A stretch of DNA of 64,000 nt from Zingiber officinale (taxonomy: Eukaryota; Streptophyta; Magnoliopsida; Zingiberales; Zingiberaceae). Location: NCBI RefSeq assembly GCF_018446385.1, contig NC_056005.1:92594984-92658983 (forward strand), given 5' to 3'. Of the stretch, positions 45,795 through 56,525 are shown one piece after another. The translations under genes and the position numbers were made by a program. The notes below the pieces were generated by a model, which saw only the letters and a program-made list of their open reading frames with translations, did no database searches and was not told the DNA's origin. Numbering within the stretch: the stretch's first letter is position 1; each line of letters opens with the position of its first letter.

Positions 45795-46301
45795 ACTGTC
45801 GGTGTTAATAGTACTACTACTGTCAGGGACTTTTGTCAGTTTTTGTAATTTTAGACGAGTCGGCATCGATTGAATGTCAGCTTCAACATCATCCATCTCG
45901 CACTAACCCAATCCTAACTCGGCCAAAGTGCAACGCCCCTCAACCAAACTCAGCAGACTCATAAGGCACTTCGACTCGACTGTGATCGCCTTAGGCAAAC
46001 TAAACATGTCAAAACTCAGTTTCGAATGAACTCAAACCTCTTGTACTCATCCAATCCAAATAAGAGCTCACATTGTCATCAAATCCTATAGGTAGGATTT
46101 TGTATACGTAGCACAACAAGCACTATTACTCAACATTAAATCATGTATAGGTATGTGCTCAAATACTCAGCATTAACAATTGAGCTCAAACACTCAGCAT
46201 TAAATCCATAAAACCACCACATTTTAAAGCAGTAAACTTATGTTTACAGAGTGCTATTACAACTTGCTAAGTTGTTAGTAACGGGGCCAGCAACAGCATA
46301 C
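45795..46301. other. CACTA interior, unassigned
   Basis: An open - stretch near 45896-45810 (MDDVEADIQSMPTRLKLQKL) is not recognised. The rest (45900-46300) is non-coding. Confidence 0.5.
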
Positions 46302-46422
46302 CTTGTTTATATTGTCCATCATTATTCCTTTAACCTTAGTTATATGAGCTTTTAGCTTTGAAAGTTTGCTCATTTCCTCTGGATGATTTATACAATACTT
46401 CATATGCTCCTTCAGCCTTGGA
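46302..46422 (-). pseudogene. VAMP72-type R-SNARE exon (captured fragment)
   Basis: On - a 121-bp exon lies between CTTTTTACAG at 46423 and AACAAG|GTATGC. It encodes [38 protein letters not shown]. This is the linker and first half of the SNARE helix of plant VAMP72 proteins (longin-type vesicle R-SNAREs for secretion and cell-plate fusion). The HPEE, KVKG and MM-NI spacing is characteristic. The longin domain, the second half of the SNARE motif and the membrane anchor are absent here. Confidence 0.82.
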
Positions 46423-46489
46423 CTGTAAAAAGCAGTCACATGTTAAAGTATGACCAAACAACTACAACTAAACTAACAAACTGTAAAAT

Positions 46490-47002
46490 CCCACTTAGTA
46501 TCAGAAGAGAAGTGAAATCATCCCACAAAGAGTTCTTCCCTTCCTTAAAAACTCCAGACCTGGAAGAAGCTAAAATTGTTCCCCAACTTTGCATATCTGA
46601 TATGGTCGAATGAGTAAAATTGGTGTCACACAAATGGCTAAATTTAATGTGCCAACATTGAAGAGAGACAGCAACACCGGCCGAGTTAATGCTGCACAAA
46701 CTTCACTTGCTAGTCTTTTAGGATCCTGAAACCTCCTTGCAAAGGATCCTGAAACCTCCTTGCAAATACATCTGCAACTCGCGACAGCTTACTCAGGCCG
46801 ACGACACGCCCTCCGGATGGCACATAGCCAACATGGCACTTGATGCTAAATGGAAGCAAGCAAGACTCACAGTAGGAAAACAAGTTGATGTCGTGAACAA
46901 CCACTAGCCCACCAACCCCTCTTGCATGGCTGACTCCCGGATTCAGTCCAGCTTCTGGAAATAAGGCACCCTGCACAATGTCTTTCGCCTTTTGTTTGTA
47001 CC
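46490..47002 (-). pseudogene. GTP cyclohydrolase I second exon (captured, frameshifted)
   Basis: On - it begins after TCTGTAATAG at 47003 with GYKQKAKDIVQGALFPEAGL. It continues GGVGGLVVVHDINLFSYCES, CLLPFSIKCHVGYVPSG and GLSKLSRVADVFARRFQDP, the hallmark core of plant GTP cyclohydrolase I, the first enzyme of folate pterin synthesis. A 23-bp tandem duplication (46721-46743, 46744-46766) then shifts the frame. Homology resumes in other frames as SAGVAVSLQCWHIKF and SRSGVFKEGKNSLWDDF. It cannot encode a working enzyme. Confidence 0.9.
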
Positions 47003-47566
47003 CTATTACAGAAAAGATTGGCTCAAATGAAGAAATTGATTGAACTATGCCATACACCAATACAAGCCACTAGTTCCTTACAGATCTTTTTGTGCATTCG
47101 TAATTCAGTAATTTGTAACACAAGTAACAGAGCAAATTGTAGGATAAGAATGCTGATAAAATGGATTTTATTCTCGGGTATGAATTGAAGTTTTTGATTT
47201 GGATAGTGAATCCAAATAACACAAGTTCTGAAGATTTCTTTACCAAGCAGAGAGAAGCAGAACATTCCTTATCTAAAGTGGAATAGAAAAACTACTCAGC
47301 TTTGTCTTATGATGTCAACATAGCATACTACTAACTACTTATCCTTGTAAAGAAAGCATTTTGGTTGCTAACAACTACACAACAATCTACTCACCAAATA
47401 AAGGATATTGGGAAAGCGATGGCAGATATCTAAAGCGAGTGGTTATGTTTTCTAAACTAAAGAAACGGAAGATGACCGACAGATCGTGTGAAATGCAAAA
47501 GGATGGAAAAAAAAAGAGGGGGGACCAACGGAGTAGCAGCAGATTTACAATAAAACGATCGCAAAC

Positions 47567-47747
47567 CTTTGGTTCCTCGTCGGAAGGCCTCGGCCACGCG
47601 ATGCGGCGTCCTCCGGAGGCCTTCTCGCTCGTGATTCTCTCCGAGGCCCTGCAGCAGCGCCTTGACGGTCTCCTCGATCGAGAGCGCGCACTTGGCATCC
47701 AACGCCAGCGGATCCGTCACCTCCTCCTCCTCCCCCCAGTCGCACAA
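47567..47747 (-). pseudogene. GTP cyclohydrolase I first exon (captured, no ATG)
   Basis: On - the frame encodes DPLALDAKCALSIEETVKAL, LQGLGENHEREGLRRTPHRV and AEAFRRGTK, ending at ACCAAAG|GTTTGCG, a consensus donor that joins in phase with the exon at 47002. The frame is open from at least 47747, but the first plausible start codon there is TTG, not ATG, so the initiator was lost or not captured. Upstream on -, 47748-48330 is GC-rich and may be captured 5' flanking DNA. Confidence 0.88.
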
Positions 47748-48400
47748 TGAGCGGGCGAGCGAGCAAATAAAGAAATCAAACCCTATTCACTGACAACAGC
47801 GAACAACACAATCTGCTCTCCTTCTTCCTCGTCGGCTGCTGCCTTCGCCGCCACCACCGCTGCCAGCGTTGGGCTCCGCTTTTCTGGTCTCCTCCGTGAC
47901 GAGATGTCGAGATCCTCGAAAAAAAGAAGATCGAAAACTTGGAATTTGATGGAGAGGGAGAGAGAGGAAAGAGGGCAGCGGTGAGGTTACTGCAAACTCA
48001 GAATTTAGAAATAAAAGACATGATTTGATCGTCTTCATCGGATCGGTGGAACTTAGTATCACCTTTCCCCTTAGTCATCTTCATCTTGCCTCCCTCCACC
48101 GCTACTATTCTGAAACCCTAGAAAACAAGACCAACTCGTCACCTCTCCTTTCTCGAAATACGAAGAAGGGTTCCTCTTCTTACCCAAAGGAAGGAGGTGG
48201 AGGAGATGCATCGTGAGTCAATCTTGATCGGGAGAGGAAGAGGCGTCGATCTAAGAAGGGGAAGAGGAAGATGAAGCTGAGAGAGATATGGTTGGACGGC
48301 CTGCGGCGAGGAGGAAAGTGGTGGCGTCACGACCGTATACGGCGCGATATAGGTTTAGGTTTGGAGTATTGGGGGGAAAATAAATTATTTTATTTTATCA
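47748..48400. other. CACTA interior, GC-rich, unassigned
   Basis: The region contains purine-rich and GGCGGCGG-type sequence with several unconvincing short frames on both strands. It lies directly upstream of the GTP cyclohydrolase fragment and could be its leader/promoter region. Confidence 0.5.
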
Positions 48401-48617
48401 TAGACACCGGGTTTTAAAAACCGCTGTTAAAATCGATGTCTATTAACGAAAAAAGGTGCTCATAGACATCGGCTTAAAAAACCGATGTCTATGAACGAAA
48501 ATCTGCGCTCATAGACACCGATTTTTGGAAAAATCGGTGTAAAATACTCAAAGACATCGGTTTTTGCTTAAAACCGTTGTTGTTCCACCGATGTCTATGA
48601 GAGTTTTTGTTGTAGTG
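48401..48617. repeat. Right subterminal and terminal repeats of the CACTA
   Basis: CATAGACAYCGG...ACCGATGTC motifs occur at least six times before the terminal inverted repeat at 48587-48617. Confidence 0.88.
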
Positions 48618-48620
48618 TTG

Positions 48621-49575
48621 AGTAGGATTCAAAGGCTTATAGCCGATGGACTCTTGGGTTCATTAGTGTTGGAAAACTTTCCAACCTACGAATCTTGCTT
48701 GGAAGGAAAAATGACCAAGAGACCTTATAAGGCTAAGGGGTATAAAGCAAAAAATGTATTGGAATTGGTTCATTCTGATTTGTGTGGACCTATGACTATC
48801 CAGGCGAGAGGTGGTTTCGAATATTTTGTCTCTTTTATAGATAATTATTCGAGATATGGATACATTTACTTGATGCACCGCAAGTCTGAGTGCTTTGATA
48901 AGTTCAAAGAGCACAAGGCTGATGTGGAGAAATGCCATGGCAAAATTATCAAGAAACTACGGTATGATCGTGGTGGCGAGTACCTCTCAGGAGAGTTTAG
49001 GAATTACTTATCAGAGATTGGGATTCAATCCCAATTGTCTGCACCTGGTACACCCCCAACAGAATGGTGTGGCAGAACGAAGGAATAAGACTCTTATGGA
49101 AATGGTTAGATCGATGATGAGTTATTCAGAATTACCAAATTCGTTCTGGGGATATGCTTTAGAAACGGCAGTGTACATTCTGAACTTGGTACCTTCTAAA
49201 TTAGTACCCTATACTCGCACGGAATTATGGAATGGGCGTAAGCCTAGTCTGAGTCATGCCCGAATTTGGGGTAGTCTAGCACATGTGCTGAAGGGAGATG
49301 CTGATAAGTTGGAATCTCGTACAGAAGTTCGTCTATTTATAGGTTATCCTAAAGGAATAAAAGGTGGTTTGTTTTATAGTTCTAAAGATCAGAAGGTCAT
49401 TGTTAGCACTAATGCCCGATTTTTAGAAGAGGACTATGTAATAAATCACAAGCCCATGAGTGAAATTGTTCTAAAAGAAATGAGAGAGGACACGCTTACT
49501 TTAGTACGAACATTGCAAGATGAATATCACAAGAAACTGCAACATGTATCACAACTGATACACAACTACAGATAG
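48621..49575 (+). pseudogene. Copia B integrase (one frameshift)
   Basis: After the TSD the zinc-domain frame resumes: LSRIQRLIADGLLGSL, CESC-like YESCLEGKMTKR. The core has LVHSDLCGPM, RYDRGGEYLSGEF and AERRNKTLMEMVRSMM, holding D, D and E. One extra C in CACCCCCAACAG near 49055 shifts the frame between SAPGTP and the NGVAERR motif. The tail is IWGSLAHVLKGDADKLESRT and VRLFIGYPKG. A stop ends this part at 49573-49575. Confidence 0.88.
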
Positions 49576-50870
49576 TGCCTCGTCGTAGTGGGAGGGTTGT
49601 GAGGCAACCTGGAAGATTCATATTTTTAGGAGAGTCTTCGGACCTGATCCCAGGTAAACATGAACCTGATCCCCGAACATATGACGAAGCACTCCAAAAT
49701 AAAGATGCAACCATCAAATAGTAGAAATAAAGAAGCACTCCAAAATGAATTCAGAAATAAAATCTATGTATTCTAACAAAGTCTGGGAGCTAGTAGAACC
49801 ATCAAATAGTGTAAAAATTATTGGATGTAAATGGATCTACAAAAGGAAAAAAGGGACAGACGGGAAGGTGGAAACCTTCAAAGCAAGGCTTGTTGCAAAG
49901 GGGTATACTCAGAAAGAGAGAATCGATTATGAGGAAACCTTTTTGCCAGTAGCTATGCTTAAGTCTATCTGGATACTTTTATCTATTGCTGCTCATATGG
50001 ATTATGAGATTTGGCAAATGGATATCAAGACAGCTTTCCTTAACGGAAGTGTTGAAGAAAACATCCATATGAAGCAACCCAGAGGGGTTTATTGAAAAGG
50101 GCAAAGAACATCTTGTATGTAAGCTCAATCAGTCTATTTATGGACTGAAGCAAGCTTCAAGGTCTTGGAACATTCGGTTTAATGAAGTAATCCAGTCTTA
50201 TGGATTTATTCAGTATCCGGATGAGTCTTGTGTATACAAGAAGTGTGATGGAAACGTGGTGGTATTTCTTGTACTATACGCAGATGACATTTTGTTAGTT
50301 GGAAAAATATCAAAGTGTTGTCGGAAGTAAGGGTATGGTTGTTCAAGCAATTTGATATGAAGGACTTGGGAGAATGCACACATATTCTCGGGATCAAAGT
50401 AAAAAGGGATCGCAAGAAAAGAATGTTGTGTTTATCCCAAGCTTCATATATTGATACTATCCTAGCTCGTTTTAACATGCAAGACTCTAAGAAAGGTTTT
50501 CTACCTTTTCGACATGGAGTATCTTTATCTAAAGAGATGTCTCCGAAGACATCAAAAGAGATAGAAGAAATGAAGGCAGCTCCTTATGCTTTAGCTGTAG
50601 GAAGCCTAATGTATGGTATGTTATGCACGAGATCAGATATTTATTTTTCCATGGGCATGGTTAGCAGATATCAAAGTAATCCAGGAAAGGGACATTGGAC
50701 TGCCGTAAAGCATATATTAAAGTTCCCGAGAAGGACTAGAGATTATATGCTGGTTTACCAAGCAGATGATTTGCTCCCTGTGGGTTACACAGATTCTGAC
50801 TTCCAATTAGATAGGGGCAATAGTAAGTCTACATCAGGCTATGTGTTTAGTTTAGGAGGTGGAGCCATAG
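49576..50870 (+). pseudogene. Copia B reverse transcriptase (two frameshifts)
   Basis: From 49745: KWIYKRKKGTDGKVETFKAR, LVAKGYTQKERIDYEETF, MDIKTAFLNGSVEENIHMKQ. A single extra G near 50085 shifts the frame. SIYGLKQASRSW and LYADDILLVG (catalytic YADD, ~50274-50294) follow. A second shift occurs near 50300, then FDMKDLGECTHILGIKVKRD and GSLMYGMLCTRSDI. A TAG at 50873 replaces the usual tryptophan in AIAWKS. Confidence 0.88.
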
Positions 50871-51278
50871 CATAGAAGAGTGTTAAGCAGAAATGCGTTT
50901 CAGACTCAACCATGGAAGCTGAGTATGTGGCAACCTCTGAGGCAGCCAAGGAAGCTGTATGGCTCAGGAACTTTTTGATGGACTTAGATGTGATTTCTGG
51001 TTTACCCAAAATCATCACAATTTATTGTGATAATAGCGGTGCAGTAGCAACTCGAAGGAACCACGAGCCCATAAGGCGAGTAAACACATTGGGCGTAAGT
51101 ACCACCTGATACGAGACATTGTAAAGCGAGGAGAAGTTGTTGTCACCAAGATTGCATCAGCAGATAACCTGGCAGATCCTTTCACTAAGGCCCTTTCAGC
51201 GAAAGCTTTTGATCGACATGTTGAGTGGATGAGAATCAGATGTATGGTAGCGTTTAAGGCAACATAGTCTTTTAGTAT
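50871..51278 (+). pseudogene. Copia B RNase H
   Basis: STMEAEYVATSEAAKEAVWL and IYCDNSGAVA contain RNase H acidic residues. A shift after 51100 separates KYHLIRDIV and SADNLADPFTKALS. The polypurine tract AAGTGGGAGA at about 51279-51288 follows directly. Confidence 0.87.
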
Positions 51279-51289
51279 AAGTGGGAGAT
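51279..51289 (+). other. Copia B polypurine tract
   Basis: AAGTGGGAGAT ends immediately before the 3' LTR. Confidence 0.75.
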
Positions 51290-53769
51290 TGTTAGAATGT
51301 ATACTAAAAGTCTAGCTTTCTGTAAACATTTATTATGAAATAAGAATCACATTGATCAAATATCTACATTTATGCTAAGTGTAGTTATCCATTTAATTTA
51401 TATTGTAGATAACATGATGTGAGGAGACACACAGAAGTTCATATTATCAGTTCCTTATAAATTATAAATAGTAGCTCACAACCAAGATGGAATGGGACAA
51501 ACCATTGGAGTGGTTGTAGTGTAATTTGGTATTAGTTTATCTTGACTATAAAATTACAGTAGTACACTATGAGTGTATTGAGCAGGACCATTAAAGGTAG
51601 TTTCTTTTTATACTGACTACACAAAAGAGCAAAACCTCTGTTATTATGGAAGTGTGTACTCTTAATCATGATATAATAACAAGCACGTATACTTAATATT
51701 TATTTCTTTAATTTATCAAAGGGTGCGATTTAGTTCGTTAAATCAATAGGCCCGATAAGTTGGGAAATGATATTATTTATAAGGTGTGTTGTTGATTATA
51801 GAATGAAACTGTGTCCTACTAATCTAGATTGATGATGTCCCCTTGAGGAGCTCATAAAGATTGTCATGTAAACCCTGCAGGTGGACTTAGTCCGACATGA
51901 CAATAAGGTTGAGTGGTACTACTCTTGGAGATAGATATTAATTAAGTGAGTTGTCAGTAACTCATTTAATTAGTGGGCATTTGATATCTTAAACACAGGA
52001 AGACTAACATACTCATGATAAGAAGGAGCTCATATTGTAATATGGGATTGGTGCAGAAGTGCAATAATAACTCTTTAGTTGTATGAGTTATTATTGATGA
52101 ACTCGAGTTGGGTGTTCAGGGCAAACACGGGAAGCTCAAGCTCATCGGGAGATCAAAACCAATTCCTCCTCTAGGCCCCTACTGTAACCTCTTATTTATA
52201 AAGTCTTATATCCACCTAAAGCATAATTTCTTACCCATCTTGAAGTGGCCGGCCAAGCCTAGCTTTGAGACCAAGCTAGGGTCGTCCAAACCAAACCAAG
52301 ATGGGAGGTATGTTGTGGCTGGCCTAGCTTAGAGCCCAAGCAAGGGTGGCTGACCACATTGAAATTAAGAGGGAGTTTTAAATTTTTGAAAACTTTCCTA
52401 TTGTGGGAGTCATGATTTTAAAAGAGAGTTTTAAAAATTTTAAATCTTTCTTTTTATAACTTTCTACAAAGGATTAAGAGAAAGATTTTTAGTCTTTCCT
52501 TATTTGTAGTTTAAAAGGAAGAGATTTTAATTTTTGATAAAACTTTTCTTTTTTGTAATCATCCACATGTTTTAAAAAATAGATTTTAATTTCTAAAATT
52601 TTCCTTTTATAACCAACCATGAAGGGATTTAAAAGAGGAATTTTTATTTTAAAAATTTTTCTTACCGGAAACAAATAAGGAAGTTTTAATTTCATGTTTA
52701 AAACTTTCCTTGTTTGGATCAATAGGGGCGATCGGCCATGACAAGAAGAAAAGAAAGTTTTAATTTTTGTTTTAAAACTTTCCTTTTTAGTCATAGGCAA
52801 AGAAAATAAGAAAGTTTTAATTATGTTTAAAACTTTCCTTATTTGGCAAGACCAAGGATTATAAAAGAGAGGGAGGGTGTGCCTCTTGAAGAAAAGACAT
52901 CTTCTATTCCTCCTCTCTTATTCCTTGTGGACGACACTTCTTATTCTCCTTCTCTTCTTCTTTGGTGGTCGGCGGCATCAATCTCTTGGAGTTCCTTTGG
53001 TGGCCGGATTTTGCTTAAAGAAGAAGAGGAGAAAGGAGGCATTGTTTCCTAGCATCCCTTGGAGATTGGTTGGTGGCCAAAATTCATCATCATTTGGAGG
53101 TTGTTGGTGGCCGAAACTTGGAAGCAAGACGAGAAGGCTTGGGTGGATTTTATCTTGGTAGATCGTTGCCCACACAACGTCCAAGAGAAGGAGAGGAATA
53201 CAATAGAAGATCAAAAGGTCTATAAGATACAAAAGGTATAACTAGTTTTTGTTTCCGCATCATGACTAGTTCATCCTTTTGTATAGATCTTGGAAAACCA
53301 AACACAAGAGGTTAACGATTTTAGGTTATCGATTTTATTGTTCGATTTCATGTTTTGATATTGTGTTTCCATTGAGTCTCTATAGTTAAACCTAGTTTAC
53401 TGTAAGAATTTAAATATCCAATTTCTTTGAAAGGCTTTGTCTCGGAAGTGGTGGATGATCTCATACCCAAGAAGGCCTAGTGCCTCGCCATGTTTAACTT
53501 GGAAGCCGATCTTTGAAATAGATATTTGATAACTTCTGTAATTTGGTTTAACTTAGGAAGATCACATCGGTTAAAGTTGGAGTAAAAATGTTAAGTATCG
53601 TTTCCAATCCAAGTTTAACTTCTGAAGGACAATTTGGATTAATAATGTTAAGCATCATTTCCTATCCAAATTTAACTTCAGTAGAGCACATGGGTAGCTA
53701 GGATAGTTCTATGCTTGTATAAATTTTTGTACTGGGGAACTAGGATGGTATTCCGAGTAGCAACCAACA
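51290..53769 (+). repeat. Copia B 3' LTR (2480 bp)
   Basis: It starts TGTTAGAATGTATACTAAAA and ends GAGTAGCAACCAACA. It is uninterrupted and shows the site (AAATA, near 51358-51362) where the solo LTR entered the 5' copy. Confidence 0.93.
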
Positions 53770-54459
53770 GAGAAGCCTCTTACACTCTTTGAAAAGCTCA
53801 GAAAATCTCTAGGAAATGATTACAGTAGTTGTTCTCAAGTTGTTGTTCTATTTCCTAGCTCTAGGGACCTTTTTATAGCTCCTGAAAATCCTATCCGTAG
53901 CTTGAGGGCACCTCCAAGGTGGATGGAAGGCACCTCCAGCAAGGCAGTAGCAGATAAGGCTTTATCCGTTGCCAACGGCTACTTTGGCCAGGTCGAGGGT
54001 GCCTTCTTATGGAGGGCGACCTCCACCTGAAGATGGAAGAGGCGCATGGGACGCCTCGGAGGCGCCTTCAACCTTTGTTGAGGGCACCTCCAACAGGTTT
54101 GCTCAGCTCCTTTTGCTCTCCTGCTGCTCTGATCGCTTGAGTGATTGCGGCCAACCGAAATAGGGCTCGCCTGAATCTAATTTTTGGCATTCTCCTTGAG
54201 CAGGATTCCGCTCCAGCTTATCGTCCCTTGAACATCGTGTACATTCTTCTCGTCCACCGGTGTACTCTTCCACAACACTTCGCCCCTCAGATGCACCGAG
54301 CTCGTCGACTCCCTTCCCGTACCATCCTTCTCGCTAGCTACATCTTTCATTCGACTTCCTGTGCTCCTAAGCTCCTGCACACTTAGACACAGGGATCAAA
54401 ACTAAACAGGACCCAACCTAACTTGGTTGATCACATCAAAACAACCACGGGGTCCAATA

Positions 54460-55600
54460 ATCTCTCAGTTTTTGATGTGCATCAACCCAAGTTCAAGTTA
54501 GGGTAATAACAAACAAGTAGTAATAAAAGAAATTGCAAATAAAATATTTTAAGTATAAAGTTTGCAATAAAAGAAATGCAACACTAAGTATGAAACAAAC
54601 TGATTTGAATTTAGAATTTAAAAAAATTCTAACTCCCCCTACTCCCCCTAAACTTGTATCTATTCCTCCCCCTTCGATCACATCAAAAAAATAGGGTAAA
54701 AATATGGAAATTTAAGTTTTAGGAAAAAACATGATTTAATAAAATAATTAAAAGAAATTTAAAATAATTTCTAAGTTATGGAGTTTCCCAAAAATTGACA
54801 AATACTGAAAACATTATCTTAATTAATTTCACAAGCTTATCAGTTTGTCAATTAAATATTTAATTCAAAAATTAGTTTCCAGGCTGTGGCGAGGTACTTG
54901 GCTTTCTTGGTTATTGGATCATCAACCACTTCTAGACAAAGCCTTTTAAAGAATTTAAACATTTAACTTTTTTGAAAGCTTTAGAAAAATATTTTAATTT
55001 AAGTATGATTTTGGAACCCAATATAGGTTCCTTCCTACTGGATTAACTAAAACTTTGGGGGGTAGATGATTTTTTGGAACTCTCCTTATTTGTCCCTGGT
55101 GATGTCTAATATACCAATTTAGCCTACCATAAATTCTAAGTTTTGATTTTTGAAAGTTATTTGGTTTTAAGCATGCATGGTCATTTTTCAATTTTTTAAT
55201 TTTTATTTTTAATTTTTTCATTTTCTAATTTTAGATTATCATACAATTCTAGAGGACATGCCTTTGCTAAGTTCAATTTTAACTTAGCATTTTCCTTTTC
55301 TAATTTCACTAGATCTTTAGTAAGAATTTTAATAAAATTAAAGGGCTGCTTGGGAGATAGAGCACATACCTCATTTACCTCAATTTTTTATGCTCCTCCT
55401 TTATCACTGCTTTCTTCTGATGATCCTCCCCCTTCATCTATGCTCATCTCTGAACTGGTCTCATCTTCTTCTTGATGGATTGCTGTTAGGGCTAGTCCAG
55501 CGTATGCTTCGATTTCATATTCGGAGGATGACCACTCATCCCATGTGGCTTTGAGATTGTGTTTGGGTCGAGCTGGCTTCTTATTCTTTTCCTTGTCTTT
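54460..55600. other. AT-rich spacer of gag-only element 2
   Basis: It corresponds to the spacer of element 1. A degraded acidic gag tail lies near 55380-55560 on -. No pol is present. The polypurine tract on - at 54460-54470 is decayed (ACTGAGAGAT). Confidence 0.65.
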
Positions 55601-56511
55601 GTTTTTCAGTTTTGGGCAGTTATCTTTGATGCACCCTTCTTTGTTACAATTGTAGCATTGGGCAGTCCTTCTATTTCGAAGATGCTTTCTCGTCTGTTAT
55701 TTAAATTTATTAGATTTAATAAATTTATTGAACTTTCTTACCAGTGAGCCGCTTCGACTTCATCAATGGATGCATCGGAGTCTTGATCTTCCATCTTTGC
55801 TTTTAGGGCAACATTGAGATTTGTCTTTTCTATATTTTTAGGATCTGCAATTCAAGATTCGTGAAGTTCAAAAGTGGAAAATAAATTCTCTAGCGTACTT
55901 ACCTCAAGATCCTTAGAGATGTAGTATGCATTTACTAAGGACATCCATTCTGAAGTTCTCGGGAAGGCGTTGAGCGCATATCGAATTGAATCTCGATTTG
56001 TTACCGATTCTCCGAGATTGTTTAATTGAGTAATCAGTTCCTTGATTCATGCTTGGAGTTTCGCTACCTTTTCTCCATTGTTCATCCTCAGGTTTGTTAG
56101 TTGGGTTCGGAGTATATCTCGCCTTGTTAACTTTGCTTTTGAGGTGCCTTCGTGAAGTTCTAAAATCTTCTCCCAGAGATCTTTGTCGGAGTCGTAGCTG
56201 CCGATTCGATTGACCTCCTAGGGAGGAAGGACGCTGAGCAGATGGAACTCTGCTTTACCATTCGCCACAAAGTCCGCATGCTCCTTCTTCATCCACTAAT
56301 ATTCTTCTTTCTTGCCTCCGTGCTGATCTGAAGGTGCTATAAAACCGTATTTCATTATTAACAGAATTTCAAAATCTGTTTTGAAAAATACCTCCATCGG
56401 GCGTTTCTATTGTGTGAAGTCTCCCTCGAATTTTGGTGGGTGAATGCTTGCACCGGCCATCGTCTTGATCTTGATGCTTTAGTTGATGGTTAGTTATTCT
56501 GAGGCGGTTGA
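55601..56511 (-). pseudogene. Gag of gag-only element 2 (broken)
   Basis: On - from ~56500: LRITNHQLKHQDQDDG, the UBN2-type core near 56200-55860 (NRDSIRYALNAFPRTSEW, YYISKDLEVSTLENLF), then the zinc knuckle at about 55655-55608, CYNCNKEGCIKDNC, where the zinc-binding histidine is cysteine. Several stops break the frame. Confidence 0.8.
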
Positions 56512-56523
56512 GCTCTGATACCA
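56512..56523 (-). other. Primer-binding site of gag-only element 2
   Basis: The - strand reads TGGTATCAGAGC two bases after the 5' LTR end, a perfect initiator-Met match. Confidence 0.88.
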
Positions 56524-56525
56524 CT

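Larger units (their letters stand above)
41620..48617. mobile_element. Pack-CACTA: non-autonomous CACTA transposon with gene fragments
   Basis: The 6998-bp element begins CACTACAACAAAAAC and ends with the reverse complement GTTTTTGTTGTAGTG. The 31-bp terminal inverted repeats show one mismatch. The 3-bp TSD TTG lies at 41617-41619 and 48618-48620, the standard size for CACTA. Subterminal regions carry many direct and inverted copies of GACATCGGT/ACCGATGTC and GACACCGG. I find no TNPD-type transposase or TNPA-like gene. The interior instead holds exon-like fragments of at least four plant genes, all on -. It sits in the integrase zinc domain of copia B, whose frame agrees on both sides. Confidence 0.93.
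35426..53769 (+). mobile_element. Copia B: Ty1/copia element with nested solo LTR and CACTA
   Basis: The TSD is GAGAA at 35421-35425 and 53770-53774. LTRs are ~2.48 kb each after removing the nested solo LTR. The internal order is primer site, gag, protease, GAG-pre-integrase/integrase (interrupted by the CACTA), RT, RNase H, polypurine tract: the standard copia arrangement. Without its inserts the element is ~10 kb. Damage is modest: one stop in gag, three single-base frameshifts in pol and one stop before the RNase H catalytic part. Confidence 0.93.
35195..54459 (-). repeat. 3' LTR of gag-only element 2 (split by copia B)
   Basis: On + it starts TGTTGGCACAGCGGGG and ends ACGGGGTCCAATA; the usual CCAACA end is mutated. 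Only 35195-35425 and 53775-54459 belong to it. A TATAAAAA box is on the - strand at 53877-53870. Confidence 0.82.

Noticed and set aside
43357..47760. An intact host gene cluster
   Set aside because: Exons of four unrelated genes occur as isolated fragments in one direction, bounded by CACTA termini with a TSD, and each gene lacks most of its exons.
47787..48330. Overlapping - and + frames as further genes
   Set aside because: No recognisable domain, low-complexity Ser/Pro/Arg content, and no splice structure tied to the neighbouring fragment.
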